The notes: generated by a model from the sequence alone, not told the origin. A stretch of 64,000 nt of DNA from Sinomonas notoginsengisoli (GCF_021554725.1 NZ_JAIZDP010000001.1:62001-126000), one strand, 5' to 3'. Counted from the stretch's first letter, positions 37,001 to 45,668 are shown. Translations and numbers: made by a program.

Positions 37001-37702
37001 ATGGCGCCCATGAGCCACAACGCGTCCGGGGCATCCACAGGCCAGCAGCGCAGCTCAGGCACAGGGGAGACCCTGACTGCAGCGCTCGAGAGGACGGGCT
37101 TCTACCCATTGCTCGTCGGGGATGTCGTCGCCGACGCGCTCGACGGCGACGCCCCGCTCGCGCACCTGACCCACCTCGAGACCCACTTCGAGCGGTCCGA
37201 GGTGCGGCGCCATGTGACGGTCCTCGCGCTCACCGAGGACATGCTCGTGGTCACCCATGTCGACGAGGCGCCGCTGGACGAGGCGGGGAGCAGCATGGCG
37301 GCCCAAGTGTCCACCGAGTCTGTCCCGGTCGCGCAGATTGCCACCGTGGTGCTCTCCTACGTCTATGCCCAGCCTGCCGACTACCGCCCAGGCGATCCTG
37401 TCCGTGAGGTGACTTTGGCCATTGCCTGGAGCGGCGGGCAGCGCCTCGACATCCTGCCTGCCGGATGCGCCGATCCGCACTGCGAGGCCGACCACGGATA
37501 CACGGGCACCGTGGCTCAGGAGGATCTCGTCCTGAGGATCAGTGCCGAGGCGGACGGACCCCGGGCGGTCGACGACGCCAAGTACTTCGCGCGCCTCCTG
37601 CGCTCGGTGAGCATTCGGTCGCATCCGCTTCCCCCCGCCGCGCCCAGGCCGAGGCTCGGAGGCCTCACGTCCCGCACGGTCCGCGGCCACGGCGGGCGCT
37701 AG
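37001..37702 (+). CDS. DUF5998 family protein
   Basis: A 233-residue protein of the actinobacterial DUF5998 family, function unknown. Homology begins at LTAALERTGFYP (about 27). A metal-binding-looking cluster CADPHCEADHGYTG lies at about 157-170. The C-terminus is basic. The start is ATG at 37001, or more likely ATG at 37010: a -10-like GACAAT ends seven bases before the second one. Its TAG stop is directly followed by the ATG of the phosphodiesterase gene, so the two are co-translated; this pairing is conserved in related genomes. Confidence 0.82.
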   Translation: MAPMSHNASGASTGQQRSSGTGETLTAALERTGFYPLLVGDVVADALDGDAPLAHLTHLETHFERSEVRRHVTVLALTEDMLVVTHVDEAPLDEAGSSMAAQVSTESVPVAQIATVVLSYVYAQPADYRPGDPVREVTLAIAWSGGQRLDILPAGCADPHCEADHGYTGTVAQEDLVLRISAEADGPRAVDDAKYFARLLRSVSIRSHPLPPAAPRPRLGGLTSRTVRGHGGR

Positions 37703-38944
37703 ATGGCCGCATCGCACGAGACCGCGCCGGGCACTCCGCCGCTTCCGCCACCTCCGGCGTTCGGCTCGCGGTCCGTGGCGGACATCCTGCCGTCGTGCGC
37801 CGCTGCCCTGGGCGCCGAAGGCTTCGCCAACCCTCTCGGGATCCCGGACGCCGTACGCATCTGCCTTGTGATGGTGGACGGCCTCGGCCAGAACCTCCTG
37901 GCCAAGAGAACGGCTCACACGCCGTTCCTGCGCCAGAAGGCTGCCGAGGGCCAGAAGTCCATTCCGGCTACCCTCGACGCGGCTTTTCCGAGCACCACGG
38001 CGGCGTCTCTCGCGAGCCTTGGCACGGGCGTTCCGCCGGGACAGCACGGCATGGTCGGGTACGACGTCTACGCGCCCCACCTCGACCGCGTGGTCAACCA
38101 GCTGAACGGCTGGGACCCGGACGTGGACCCTAGGAAGTGGCAGCCGTGGCCCACTGTCTTCGAACGCATCCACCCCGACATCCACGTGGCCACCATCAGC
38201 CTGCCGCAGTTCGAGGGTTCGGCCATGACGCGCGCGGCATTGCGCGGGGGCGAGTTCATTGGCGCGCTCGGCCTCCATGCACGCACGACGGCGGCCTCCG
38301 AGGCCATGGCGGCACACCCCCGCATGCTGGCCTACTTCTACCTCAACGAGCTCGACAAGGCAGGTCACCAGTACGGCTGGGCCTCCCGGGAGTGGGAGGA
38401 CGCGCTCGAGGAAGTCGATTCCTGCCTGCGCCGTCTCGATGCACAGCTTCCCAAGGACACCCTTGTGCTCGTGGTGGGGGACCACGGGATGGTCGACATT
38501 GAGGCCTCCCGCCGCCTCGACATCGGCGCCGACCCGTACCTCACGGAAGGCGTCCGGCACACTGCGGGAGAACCTCGCATGGTGCACCTCCACGTCGAGG
38601 GAGCACGCGTAGCGACTGACAACGGGCGCGATGCCGTCGTCGCAGGCGTCGCCGCGCGCTGGCGCGAGCGCTTCGGGAACCAGGCCTGGATTCTCACGCG
38701 CCGGGAGGCGATCGACCACGGCCTCTTCGGGCCCGTGGTTACCGAGAGCGTGCACGCAAGGATCGGCGACCTTATGGTTGCGGTCCATGGAGATGTGGCG
38801 CTCTACGACGGTCGGCGGGCGAGACCGCAGGCGTTCCAGATGGTGGGTCAGCACGGCTCGTGGACCAAGGCCGAACGCCAGGTGCCATTGATCGCCTTCC
38901 GCGCCCGGGGCAAGACTCAGGGGAAGCGAGGCAGGCGTGGCTGA
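37703..38944 (+). CDS. Alkaline phosphatase-superfamily nucleotide pyrophosphatase/phosphodiesterase
   Basis: A 413-residue enzyme of the type I phosphodiesterase/nucleotide pyrophosphatase branch of the alkaline phosphatase superfamily, with two zinc ions. Metal ligands are visible in VMVDGLG (D near 57), the nucleophile threonine in PSTTAAS (about 96), D and H in ELDKAGHQYG (about 216-225), DHGMVD (about 262-267), and a final H in QHGSW. No signal peptide is seen, so it is probably cytoplasmic. The substrate is unknown. It starts on the base after the DUF5998 stop. Confidence 0.88.
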   Translation: MAASHETAPGTPPLPPPPAFGSRSVADILPSCAAALGAEGFANPLGIPDAVRICLVMVDGLGQNLLAKRTAHTPFLRQKAAEGQKSIPATLDAAFPSTTAASLASLGTGVPPGQHGMVGYDVYAPHLDRVVNQLNGWDPDVDPRKWQPWPTVFERIHPDIHVATISLPQFEGSAMTRAALRGGEFIGALGLHARTTAASEAMAAHPRMLAYFYLNELDKAGHQYGWASREWEDALEEVDSCLRRLDAQLPKDTLVLVVGDHGMVDIEASRRLDIGADPYLTEGVRHTAGEPRMVHLHVEGARVATDNGRDAVVAGVAARWRERFGNQAWILTRREAIDHGLFGPVVTESVHARIGDLMVAVHGDVALYDGRRARPQAFQMVGQHGSWTKAERQVPLIAFRARGKTQGKRGRRG

Positions 38945-38951
38945 ACAACTC

Positions 38952-38974
38952 CTGCCCTTCGGGGACTAGGGCAG
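38952..38974. terminator. Hairpin between convergent phosphodiesterase and sepH
   Basis: CTGCCCT-N9-AGGGCAG followed by TTCTAG. It can serve as a bidirectional terminator. Confidence 0.6.
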
Positions 38975-39005
38975 TTCTAGGGTGAGGGGTACGTTCGTCG
39001 CGCAC

Positions 39006-40469
39006 TCAATCGCCCTTGGTGCCGAACACGATCTCATCCCAACTCGGCACCGAGGAACGCTTGGCCCGCGAGGACCGTGGCCGCGCCTCCGCGTCGCTGT
39101 CCGAGCTGCCAGCAGCATCCCGGACCGCACGTCCCGGCTCGCCCGGGCCCGCGGCCGTCTCCGGCGCCGACGCTTGAGTGGACGAGCCCGCCGGAGGTTC
39201 ATGGTCGCTTGAGGGAGCGCGGTCGTCGCTGTGGTCGGCATTGTCACGGCCTGTATCGCCACGGTGGGCGTCGCCACGGTCGGTATCGCCACGGCGGGGT
39301 GCTGGGACCACGGTGATCTCCCGGGTTGCGGTGCTCATGCCGGAATGGAGGCCGAGGGGACCTTCGTCGCCGCCGTGCGTGCGCGCGTTGAGGCGGGAGA
39401 GCAGGGACGTGATCCCGCCGCGCTGCAGTGGGCCGGGTGCAGCGTGGTCGCCATCGGGGCCGGAACGGTCCTCGGCCCCGTCGGAACCGTCGGATCGGTC
39501 CACGGTGCTGGGCCCCGCCACATCCTCTCTGCGCTGGCCGGCGGGATGGGCCGTCGGCTTGTCGACGGTATCCTCTACGGTCTCAGGCCGGGGATGTGCG
39601 GCGGGAATTCCGTGGGTGAGGAGCAGGGCGAGGGCATCGTCAGCCTCCTCGTCGACTCCCAGACGCTGCCCCCGGCGCGCGCGCAGTACATCCAGGAGCT
39701 CGGCCTCTCGGTCTATGGGTGCCGCGCCAGGCACGCCGCTGCGGTGAGGGAGTTCTGGGGCCTCCACGTCGAAGGGCCGGTCGGAGACGGCGGCGAGGCG
39801 CCTGCGCGGGGATGGCCCGTCCAGCGGCTCGAGTTCGCTGAGCTGCTGGGCCCACCGGTTCGCATTCGCGATGGTCCTATGGACGGGATGATACGTCCAC
39901 GTCGCTGGCGGCTCTTCGCCGATGGATGATGGCGAGCCCCCCGGTAGGGCGAAGCGCGCCACGACGGTCCACTGCCCGTCCGGGCGCCGCCACGAGTCCC
40001 ATTCGACGCTGTCTGGGGCCACCCCATGCAGTGAGAGCCTGTACGCGACCATCTCGCCGAGCGTAGTGGGCCGGTCCGCCAGTGGGCCGCGGAGCCCCTC
40101 TTGGGTGGGGATCCTGCCCGGGACCTCGACGGCCTGCGCACGGCGGGCCATGTGCTCTCGCTCGGCCAGTACGGGGCCCTCGAAGCGCTGGACGCGGGCC
40201 AACGGGGTGCCTGAGCTGGCCGCGACCTCCTCAGCTGTCGCACCGCCCCGGATCTCGGCTTGGATCTGGCGCGGGCTCATGGCCGCCCCATCACTCCCAT
40301 TCGGCGCAGGGCGCTGGGGTGCCGGGCGGGACACAGCTCGGCGGAGCGCCTCGTCGAGCGGGAGCCGGAAAACATCCCCGTTCGCGGCGCTCACGAGGAG
40401 GTGTGCGCCGTCCTCGTGGACGCCCACGAGCCGCAGCTCCTGCGCTTGATTGTGCGCTAGCTCCCGCAT
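39006..40469 (-). CDS. sepH: Septation protein SepH
   Basis: A 487-residue homologue of SepH, the actinobacterial cell division protein that binds FtsZ and aids Z-ring assembly. The N-terminal DUF3071 domain (about 1-170) begins MRELAHNQAQELRLVGVHEDG. It contains the helix-turn-helix-like segment SPRQIQAEIRGGATAEEVA (about 65-83) and the conserved DSVEWDSWRRPDG. The C-terminal two thirds are disordered, rich in Asp, Arg and Pro, with a short Arg-Gly-Asp-type repeat near residue 390-420. The ATG at 40469 has a GGAGG ribosome site. It is divergent from the DUF4193 gene. Confidence 0.9.
   Translation of the reverse strand: MRELAHNQAQELRLVGVHEDGAHLLVSAANGDVFRLPLDEALRRAVSRPAPQRPAPNGSDGAAMSPRQIQAEIRGGATAEEVAASSGTPLARVQRFEGPVLAEREHMARRAQAVEVPGRIPTQEGLRGPLADRPTTLGEMVAYRLSLHGVAPDSVEWDSWRRPDGQWTVVARFALPGGSPSSIGEEPPATWTYHPVHRTIANANRWAQQLSELEPLDGPSPRRRLAAVSDRPFDVEAPELPHRSGVPGAAPIDREAELLDVLRARRGQRLGVDEEADDALALLLTHGIPAAHPRPETVEDTVDKPTAHPAGQRREDVAGPSTVDRSDGSDGAEDRSGPDGDHAAPGPLQRGGITSLLSRLNARTHGGDEGPLGLHSGMSTATREITVVPAPRRGDTDRGDAHRGDTGRDNADHSDDRAPSSDHEPPAGSSTQASAPETAAGPGEPGRAVRDAAGSSDSDAEARPRSSRAKRSSVPSWDEIVFGTKGD
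39225..39300 (-). repeat. Degenerate 15-bp tandem repeats in sepH
   Basis: About five imperfect 15-base units with the core CGCCACGGT/CGTATCGCC encode R-G-D-T/A-D/H-type pentapeptides in the disordered tail of SepH. Confidence 0.6.
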
Positions 40470-40765
40470 TGACGCCTCCAGCTTGCTCTAGGTCTGAGTA
40501 GAACTGTGCCATCCATAGGGCACGTTGGTGGGCTAGGCGGACGGTGTGCCGCGAATTTTCGCGCCTCGGCGGCGTTGTGCGTCGAGCGGGAGGGACCCTC
40601 TGGGGAGCACGCGCCGGGAATGTTCCGGCGCAAAGTGGCGTTTTCGCCCGGCATCGGGAACAATCTCCCCGTCACTGGGCACAAAATGGGGGCCGAGTGC
40701 GTTGGAGTGGACTACGTGGGATGCCACGTGACATGGCTAGCTTTACGGAGCGTGAACGAAGAACT
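40470..40765. other. Divergent intergenic region sepH/DUF4193
   Basis: No gene could be supported in these 296 bases. TAGCTT at about 40738-40743 is a possible -10 for the DUF4193 gene. The region holds the promoters of both divergent genes; I recognise no operator. Confidence 0.4.
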
Positions 40766-41065
40766 ATGGCGACCGACTACGATGCGCCGCGCAAGAACGA
40801 GGAAGAGCTCAACGAGGATTCCATCGAGGAGCTGAAGTCCCGCCGCACCGACAAGCAGTCTGCTGCGGTGGACGAAGACGAGGCCGAGGCCGCGGACAGC
40901 TATGAGCTGCCCGGCGCCGACCTCTCAGGCGAGGAACTCCTGGTGCGCGTGCTGCCGGCCCAGGCCGATGAATTCACCTGCGCCTCGTGTTTCCTCGTCC
41001 GCCACCGTTCGCAGATCGCTCGGGAGAAGAACGGGCTGCTCTACTGCAAGGAGTGCGAGGGCTGA
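40766..41065 (+). CDS. DUF4193 family zinc-ribbon protein
   Basis: A 99-residue protein of the actinobacterial DUF4193 family. The first 60 residues are acidic and charged (NEEELNEDSIEELKSRR). A C-terminal zinc ribbon with C-X2-C pairs follows: CASC (72-75) and CKEC (94-97). The acidic N-terminus plus ribbon resembles small RNA polymerase-binding proteins, but no role is established here. The ATG at 40766 begins the conserved MATDYDAPR segment. It is convergent with DUF3093 across a large inverted-repeat structure. Confidence 0.92.
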   Translation: MATDYDAPRKNEEELNEDSIEELKSRRTDKQSAAVDEDEAEAADSYELPGADLSGEELLVRVLPAQADEFTCASCFLVRHRSQIAREKNGLLYCKECEG

Positions 41066-41080
41066 GCGAGGTCGGCCCTG

Positions 41081-41171
41081 TCAGAGGCGAGACGGCGGCC
41101 TGGGCGCAGAAGCGCCTTGGCCGCCGCGCTTTGTCCGGCGGCGGAGCTTCGGCCAAGGCGGCTGCCTCTGA
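41081..41171. terminator. Nested inverted repeats between convergent genes
   Basis: Outer arms TCAGAGGC (41081-41088) and GCCTCTGA (41164-41171) enclose an 11-bp perfect stem CGCCTTGGCCG/CGGCCAAGGCG (41113-41123 and 41150-41160) with a GC-rich inner loop. It fills the whole gap between DUF4193 and DUF3093 and probably ends both transcripts. Confidence 0.65.
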
Positions 41172-41177
41172 TGGCCG

Positions 41178-41669
41178 TCAGGCGGCTGGGGCTCGTTCAT
41201 TCAAGGCAGCAACGAGTTTGGCCGGGTGCCGGCTGGAGACCAGCCAATACGGCGTGCGGTCCTCGGGGTCCGTGAGTTCGACCCGGACGACCGACGGGAT
41301 CCAGCCGCGGATGCAGAGGTAGGCGAGCCCGTTGAGTCGCGGGCCCCGCTCGGCTGTGGCCTCGTCGCCGCTGAACCCCTCGGCGCTGCCGGTGAACTTC
41401 AGCGGAACGGTCGCGCGCCCGGCGCGGAGCGAACTCGCAGTGACGACGACAGCCGGGGTGGAGGCGATCAGTGCGCCACCGAGAATGACGAGGAGCACCA
41501 CGGCGCCTGTGTATCCGGCCGCCATGCTGATTGGCGCGAACACGAGGATGCCCGCGGCCGAGATCCCCGCAACGACTACCCACACCCACCATGCGGGCCA
41601 CAATTTCTCCGAATACACAACGGGATCGGTGGAGCGCGCCGCTGGGGCGGGCGTCGTTGCGTCAGGCAT
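41178..41669 (-). CDS. DUF3093 membrane protein
   Basis: A 163-residue protein of the actinobacterial DUF3093 family, function unknown. The core begins VYSEKLWPAWWVWVVV (about 18-33). Two membrane segments follow (about 27-46 and 52-70), then a soluble domain with RGWIPSVVRVELTDPEDRTPYW-like sequence and a C-terminal SSRHPAKLVAAL segment. The ATG at 41669 is preceded by GGAG. It is divergent from dut, next to which it lies in many related genomes. Confidence 0.88.
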   Translation of the reverse strand: MPDATTPAPAARSTDPVVYSEKLWPAWWVWVVVAGISAAGILVFAPISMAAGYTGAVVLLVILGGALIASTPAVVVTASSLRAGRATVPLKFTGSAEGFSGDEATAERGPRLNGLAYLCIRGWIPSVVRVELTDPEDRTPYWLVSSRHPAKLVAALNERAPAA

Positions 41670-41741
41670 GACTCCAGCTTTCCACTGGGGGTGCCCCTGC
41701 GGCAAAACCCGCCAGCGGTGCAGGGCCCTGACCGCTGCCGC

Positions 41742-41747
41742 TAGAGT
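41742..41747 (+). promoter_or_regulatory. -10 element, leaderless start of dut
   Basis: TAGAGT ends seven bases before the GTG at 41755. Confidence 0.45.
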
Positions 41748-41754
41748 TGACCGG

Positions 41755-42249
41755 GTGAGCGAGCCGCATACCGTACCCGCCCAGATGTCCGCGTGGGAGC
41801 CCACCCTCGATGTCGGGCTGAAGATGCTCGACGGCGGGCTCGAGCCGCCGTCGTACGCGCACCCCGGCGACGCGGGCGCAGACCTGCGGGCCAGGGTTGA
41901 CGTCACGCTGGGCCCAGGCGAGCGCGCCTTGGTGCCCACGGGTGTGAGCATCGCGCTGCCGTTCGGCTACGTGGCCCTCATCCATCCTCGCTCGGGCCTC
42001 GCGACCAGGCATGGGCTCACTGTGGTCAACGCACCCGGCACCGTGGACGCCGGGTACCGGGGAGAGATCGCTGTGACCCTCTTGAACACGGACGTCGCCG
42101 AGCCGCTCACCCTCCGGCGCGGCGATAGAATTGCCCAGATGGTCATCCAGCGCGTCGAGTACGCGCGATTCCTCCCCGTTGGGGAACTGTCCGAATCCGC
42201 GCGCGGCTCGGGGGGCTTCGGGTCGACCGGCGGGTTCGCTGCCCAGTAG
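41755..42249 (+). CDS. dut: dUTP diphosphatase
   Basis: Hydrolyses dUTP to dUMP and pyrophosphate, keeping uracil out of DNA. It has 164 residues, a homotrimeric dUTPase. All five motifs are visible: GDAGADLRA (motif 1), HPRSGLA (2), GTVDAGYRGEI with the catalytic Asp (3), RGDRIAQMVI (4) and the C-terminal RGSGGFGSTG (5). The GTG at 41755 is supported by a -10 hexamer seven bases upstream; an ATG at 41785 is the alternative. The DUF3710 gene follows 73 bases later. Confidence 0.96.
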   Translation: MSEPHTVPAQMSAWEPTLDVGLKMLDGGLEPPSYAHPGDAGADLRARVDVTLGPGERALVPTGVSIALPFGYVALIHPRSGLATRHGLTVVNAPGTVDAGYRGEIAVTLLNTDVAEPLTLRRGDRIAQMVIQRVEYARFLPVGELSESARGSGGFGSTGGFAAQ

Positions 42250-42322
42250 CGCAGCGCCGTCGTGCGGCAGCGCCCGATGGGCCACCGCTGCCGGCCCGGA
42301 CCGGCGAGACTAAGGAGTTTGT

Positions 42323-43051
42323 GTGGCACTGTTCGGACGCGGCAAGAACGCGAAGCTGACATCCGAGGATCCCTCGGTGCTGAGTCAGCAGGCCCGGAAT
42401 CGCCCCGAGCCCGACAAGAGCGGCTATGGGCGTGCCCAGAGGGGACCGTTCGACGCAAGCGAGGCGAGCACCGAGAGCGGCTATGTCGATCTGGGCTCGA
42501 TCCTCGTGCGCCCCACCGACGGCCTCCAGCTGCGCCTCGAACTCGAGGAGGCCACGCAGCGCGTCGTGGCAGTCACGATGGATCTCGCAGGCTCCAGCCT
42601 TCAGCTCCAGGCTTTTGCAGCCCCCCGTTCTGAGGGCCTGTGGGGAGAGATCCGTGCCCAGATCGCCCAGTCGGTCGCCAGCCAGGGCGGAACCGTCGAG
42701 GAGACCGAGGGCAGCTTCGGTCCCGAGCTGCTCGCCCGGCTTCCCGCGGACGCCTCGGGCGAACGCCGCAGCTACCGTGCGGCACGCTTCATGGGTGTGG
42801 ACGGTCCGCGATGGTTCCTGCGCGGGGTCATCGGCGGCCCCGCCGCGGAGAGCAGGGACGCCTCCGCAGAGCTCGAGGACCTCTTCCGACACGTGGTCAT
42901 TGACCGCGGCGAGTCGCCCCTGCCGCCACGCGAGCTCCTCCCGCTGCGTATCCCAGTCGAGGCAGCACCACACGAGAACGGCCGGAGCCAGACCGGTGAG
43001 CAGGCGCCCCACGCGCCGGAGCGAGGACCGGAGATCACTCATCTTGGCTGA
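42323..43051 (+). CDS. DUF3710 family protein
   Basis: A 242-residue protein of the actinobacterial DUF3710 family, function unknown. It begins MALFGRGK, has a charged linker, then a core starting at YVDLGSILVRP (about 54) and including RFMGVDGPRWFLRGVIGG (about 154-171). The start is GTG with AAGGAG just before it. It is the first gene of a tight operon with the OB-fold protein and DUF3159, an order conserved next to dut in related genomes. Confidence 0.88.
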   Translation: MALFGRGKNAKLTSEDPSVLSQQARNRPEPDKSGYGRAQRGPFDASEASTESGYVDLGSILVRPTDGLQLRLELEEATQRVVAVTMDLAGSSLQLQAFAAPRSEGLWGEIRAQIAQSVASQGGTVEETEGSFGPELLARLPADASGERRSYRAARFMGVDGPRWFLRGVIGGPAAESRDASAELEDLFRHVVIDRGESPLPPRELLPLRIPVEAAPHENGRSQTGEQAPHAPERGPEITHLG

Positions 43052-43361
43052 ACGGACGGGCCCCGTACGGCTCGAGGGCTTCGGAGGCCTGCCGGAGCGC
43101 GGCCTCGTGGCCGGCGAGGGCGTGGTCCGTTCGCTCACCTTCGTCCCCAGGGACGAGGCACCGCGGCTGACCGCGGTCGTCGAGGACGACACTGCACTGC
43201 CCGGCCGTGGTCCAGCACTATGCCTCGTGTGGCTCGGACGCCGCCGGGTCAGCGGGGTCAACGCCGGCACCCGGCTGCGCTTCTCGGGCATGCTGGCCCA
43301 TTTCCATGGAGTGCCGACCATCTACAACCCCCGCTACGAGATCTTGGCCCAGGAGGACTGA
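43044..43361 (+). CDS. OB-fold nucleic acid-binding protein
   Basis: A 105-residue protein with one OB-fold-like domain, as annotated for the gene at this position in related genomes. Typical strands are GEGVVRSLTFVP, LTAVVEDD, ALCLVWLGRRRVSGVNAGTRL and GMLAHFHGVPTIYNPRYEIL. The start is uncertain: the TTG at 43044 overlaps the end of the DUF3710 gene by eight bases and is the only plausible start before the conserved VRLEGFGG segment. It is followed after one base by the DUF3159 gene. A role in nucleic acid binding is inferred from the fold only. Confidence 0.72.
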   Translation: MAERTGPVRLEGFGGLPERGLVAGEGVVRSLTFVPRDEAPRLTAVVEDDTALPGRGPALCLVWLGRRRVSGVNAGTRLRFSGMLAHFHGVPTIYNPRYEILAQED

Positions 43362-43362
43362 C

Positions 43363-44127
43363 GTGACGGCATCTGACGGTTCCCAAAAGCCTGCCCGCGG
43401 ACGCCCCGAGGGTGGGGGAGCGGCCCCCGGAGCCGCGGAGGGCGAACGGAGCCTGAGCGCCGCAGAGCTTGCCGGAGCCTATGCCGCGAGGGCCGGGCTG
43501 CACCGCCACGACGACGGCCGCATCGATGCGCTGCGAAGCGCGGGAGGCGTCCGCGGTCTGCTGGAGAGTGTCCTTCCAGGCCTCGTCTTCCTGGTGTGCT
43601 TCACCATCTCCCAGAACCTGCTCCTCTCAGGCGTGCTCGCCCTCGCCGTCGCGGCGGTCTTCGTCGTTCTGCGCGTGGTGGGCCGGACTCCGCCGACTCA
43701 GGCGTTCGCTGGAATCATCGGCATCGTCATCTCCGCTGCACTGGCGCTCTTCACGGGACGCGCCGAGAACTTTTACCTCTGGGGCTTCGTGACGAATGCC
43801 CTCTACATCGTGGCCCTGGCCACCTCGGTCCTGGTGAAGTGGCCGCTCATGGGAGTCATCTTCGGGTTCCTCCGCAACGAAGGCCTGCATTGGCGTCAGG
43901 ACCCGCTGCGGGCGCGGCAGTACCGACTCGGCACGTGGATCATGGTCGTGGTCCTGGGGCTGCGTCTTGTGGTGCAGGTGCCGCTGTACTTCATGGGCGA
44001 CGCCGGTCTAGTCGCCCTGGGCGCGACGCGCCTGATCATGGGCGTGCCGCTGTACGCGCTGGGGATTTGGGTCGCGTGGCTGGTGACACGGCCCATGGTG
44101 AGTGACGAGGCACCCGCCGGAGACTGA
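43363..44127 (+). CDS. DUF3159 membrane protein
   Basis: A 254-residue membrane protein of the actinobacterial DUF3159 family, function unknown. An N-terminal cytoplasmic stretch of about 65 residues is followed by six predicted membrane segments. The first lies at about 72-88; the pattern of DPLRARQYRLGTWIMVVVLGLRLVVQVPLYF is typical of the family. The GTG at 43363 is preceded by AGGAGG and begins one base after the OB-fold gene stops. It is convergent with the TrkA gene. Confidence 0.88.
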   Translation: MTASDGSQKPARGRPEGGGAAPGAAEGERSLSAAELAGAYAARAGLHRHDDGRIDALRSAGGVRGLLESVLPGLVFLVCFTISQNLLLSGVLALAVAAVFVVLRVVGRTPPTQAFAGIIGIVISAALALFTGRAENFYLWGFVTNALYIVALATSVLVKWPLMGVIFGFLRNEGLHWRQDPLRARQYRLGTWIMVVVLGLRLVVQVPLYFMGDAGLVALGATRLIMGVPLYALGIWVAWLVTRPMVSDEAPAGD

Positions 44128-44166
44128 CGAGACCCTCGCGGCCGCGGTGCCGGCAGGGGGTCCGAG

Positions 44167-44203
44167 GCCTACCGCCGACTCTGGGAGTTTCGGCAGCGTA
44201 GGC
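44167..44203. terminator. Hairpin between convergent DUF3159 and TrkA genes
   Basis: GCCTAC/GTAGGC outer arms with further CGCCG/CGGC pairing inside. The stem is moderate, with no T tract. Confidence 0.4.
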
Positions 44204-44230
44204 GACCACGCGGCGTCGTGCGCCCCTCCG

Positions 44231-44953
44231 TCAGCCGTCGAAGGCGTCGTCCTCGTCCTCGGCGCGCGCCAGCAGCTCCCGCTCCGGTGCCTCGGTCTGC
44301 GGTGCGAGGAGGGCCCTGAGCTCGTCCTCGCCGGCGATCGTGGAGATGAAGAAAAGCTCGTCCCGGTGGTCGACCACGTCGTCACGGCTCGGGGGAATGG
44401 GCTTCTGGTCGCGCACGATCGCCACGAGCGTGCAGTCGGCGGGCCAGTCGACCTGGCCCACCGTCTTGCCCACCATCGGAGAGTCGGCGGGCACCGTGAA
44501 CTCGACGAGGGATGCGACGCCCGTCTGGAGGGTCATGAGGCGCACCACGTCCCCAATCTCGACAGCCTCCTCGACGAGGGCCGTCATGAGGCGGGGCGTG
44601 TTGACCGCGACGTCGACGCCCCACGCGCCGTCGAACATCCAGTCATTCTTGGGGTTGTTGACCCGTCCGACCGTACGGCCGACGCCGAACTCCGTCTTGG
44701 CCAGGAGCGAGACGACGAGGTTGACCTTGTCGTCGCCAGTGGCCGACACGACGACGTCGGCATCGTCGACGCGGGCCTCTTTGAGCGTCGAGAGCTCGCA
44801 CGCATCGCCGATGAGCCACTTGGCGCCGCGCAGCCCGCTGCGCCCGATCACCTCCGGCTTGGGGTCGATGAGGAGGACCTCGTGGCGGTGGGCGAGGAGC
44901 TCCCTCGCGATCGAGCTACCGACGCTCCCGGCCCCTGCGATGATGACCTTCAC
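44231..44953 (-). CDS. TrkA-family potassium regulatory protein (second of pair)
   Basis: A 240-residue cytoplasmic RCK-type regulator: a Rossmann NAD(H)-binding domain (about 1-125) with GAGSVGSSIA at 7-16, then a TrkA-C domain (about 150-220). Such proteins gate potassium transport in response to nucleotides. An acidic tail ends the protein. Its GTG start directly follows the TAA of the upstream TrkA gene, whose last codons carry the AAGGAG ribosome site. The pair corresponds to the CeoB/CeoC pair of mycobacteria. It probably regulates the divergently encoded permease. Confidence 0.9.
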   Translation of the reverse strand: MKVIIAGAGSVGSSIARELLAHRHEVLLIDPKPEVIGRSGLRGAKWLIGDACELSTLKEARVDDADVVVSATGDDKVNLVVSLLAKTEFGVGRTVGRVNNPKNDWMFDGAWGVDVAVNTPRLMTALVEEAVEIGDVVRLMTLQTGVASLVEFTVPADSPMVGKTVGQVDWPADCTLVAIVRDQKPIPPSRDDVVDHRDELFFISTIAGEDELRALLAPQTEAPERELLARAEDEDDAFDG

Positions 44954-45625
44954 TTACGACTCCTTGACGGGGGGCGCGGACAGGATGCGAGAGACCTCGG
45001 CGGCGTCGGAGACATCCATCATGACGTGCACGGTATCGCTCTCCTGGTACGCGGTCGCGGTCGTCGGCAGCATCCCCTCGCCGAACCGCGTGACGTAGGC
45101 AACACGCACCCGCGCAGCGCGTTCGATGGCCGTGATCGGGTGCCCGAGCCATGCGGGGTCCAGCGCGACCTCGGTGAGCACCAGTCGGCCTGACGGTTCT
45201 CGGTAGTCGCCCGCGACACCCGACTCGGGCAGGAGGCGCCGCAGCACCTGGTCGGCGCTCCACCTCACGGCGGCGACCGTGGGGATGCCAAGCCGCTGGT
45301 AGATCTCGGCGCGCCCCGGATCGTAGATGCGCGCCACGACGTGCGGGACGTGGAAGGTCTCTCGTGCCACCCGGGTGGCGAGAATGTTCGAGTTGTCGCC
45401 GCTCGAGACCGCCGCGAAGGCATACGCCTCCTCGATCCCGGCCTGCCTCATGGTGTCGCGGTCGAAGCCGATGCCCGTGACTTTGCGGCCCGAGAAGGTC
45501 CTGCGCAGGCGGCGGAAGGCGCGGTCATCCTGATCGATGATGGCAACGGAGTGGCCCGAGTCCTCAAGGGTGTGGGCCAAGGTGACGCCGACGCGTCCGC
45601 AGCCCATGATCACGTAGTGCGCCAT
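44954..45625 (-). CDS. TrkA-family potassium regulatory protein (first of pair)
   Basis: A 223-residue RCK-type regulator with Rossmann motif MGCGRVGVTLA (about 7-17), the family-typical IDQDDRAFRRL, and a TrkA-C domain (about 135-215). It is the first gene of the two-gene operon. The ATG at 45625 is preferred to a longer upstream frame because MAHYVIMGCGRVG is the family N-terminus and TACATT lies seven bases before it. It is divergent from the KimA-like permease with 55 bases between starts, so the two promoters nearly overlap. Confidence 0.9.
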   Translation of the reverse strand: MAHYVIMGCGRVGVTLAHTLEDSGHSVAIIDQDDRAFRRLRRTFSGRKVTGIGFDRDTMRQAGIEEAYAFAAVSSGDNSNILATRVARETFHVPHVVARIYDPGRAEIYQRLGIPTVAAVRWSADQVLRRLLPESGVAGDYREPSGRLVLTEVALDPAWLGHPITAIERAARVRVAYVTRFGEGMLPTTATAYQESDTVHVMMDVSDAAEVSRILSAPPVKES

Positions 45626-45632
45626 GGCCCCC

Positions 45633-45638
45633 AATGTA
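45633..45638 (-). promoter_or_regulatory. -10 element, leaderless start of TrkA pair
   Basis: TACATT on the minus strand ends seven bases before the ATG at 45625. Confidence 0.45.
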
Positions 45639-45668
45639 CCCCGCCATGACATGTGGGCAGTTGTCGCA

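Noticed and set aside
37055-38854. A 599-codon antisense frame over DUF5998 and the phosphodiesterase
   Set aside because: It overlaps two well-supported genes fully on the other strand and shows no domain.
40491-40513. Fourth BlaI-type operator near sepH, from a GTAGAA half
   Set aside because: The other half reads TCTAGG instead of TTCTAC, so the dyad is not formed.
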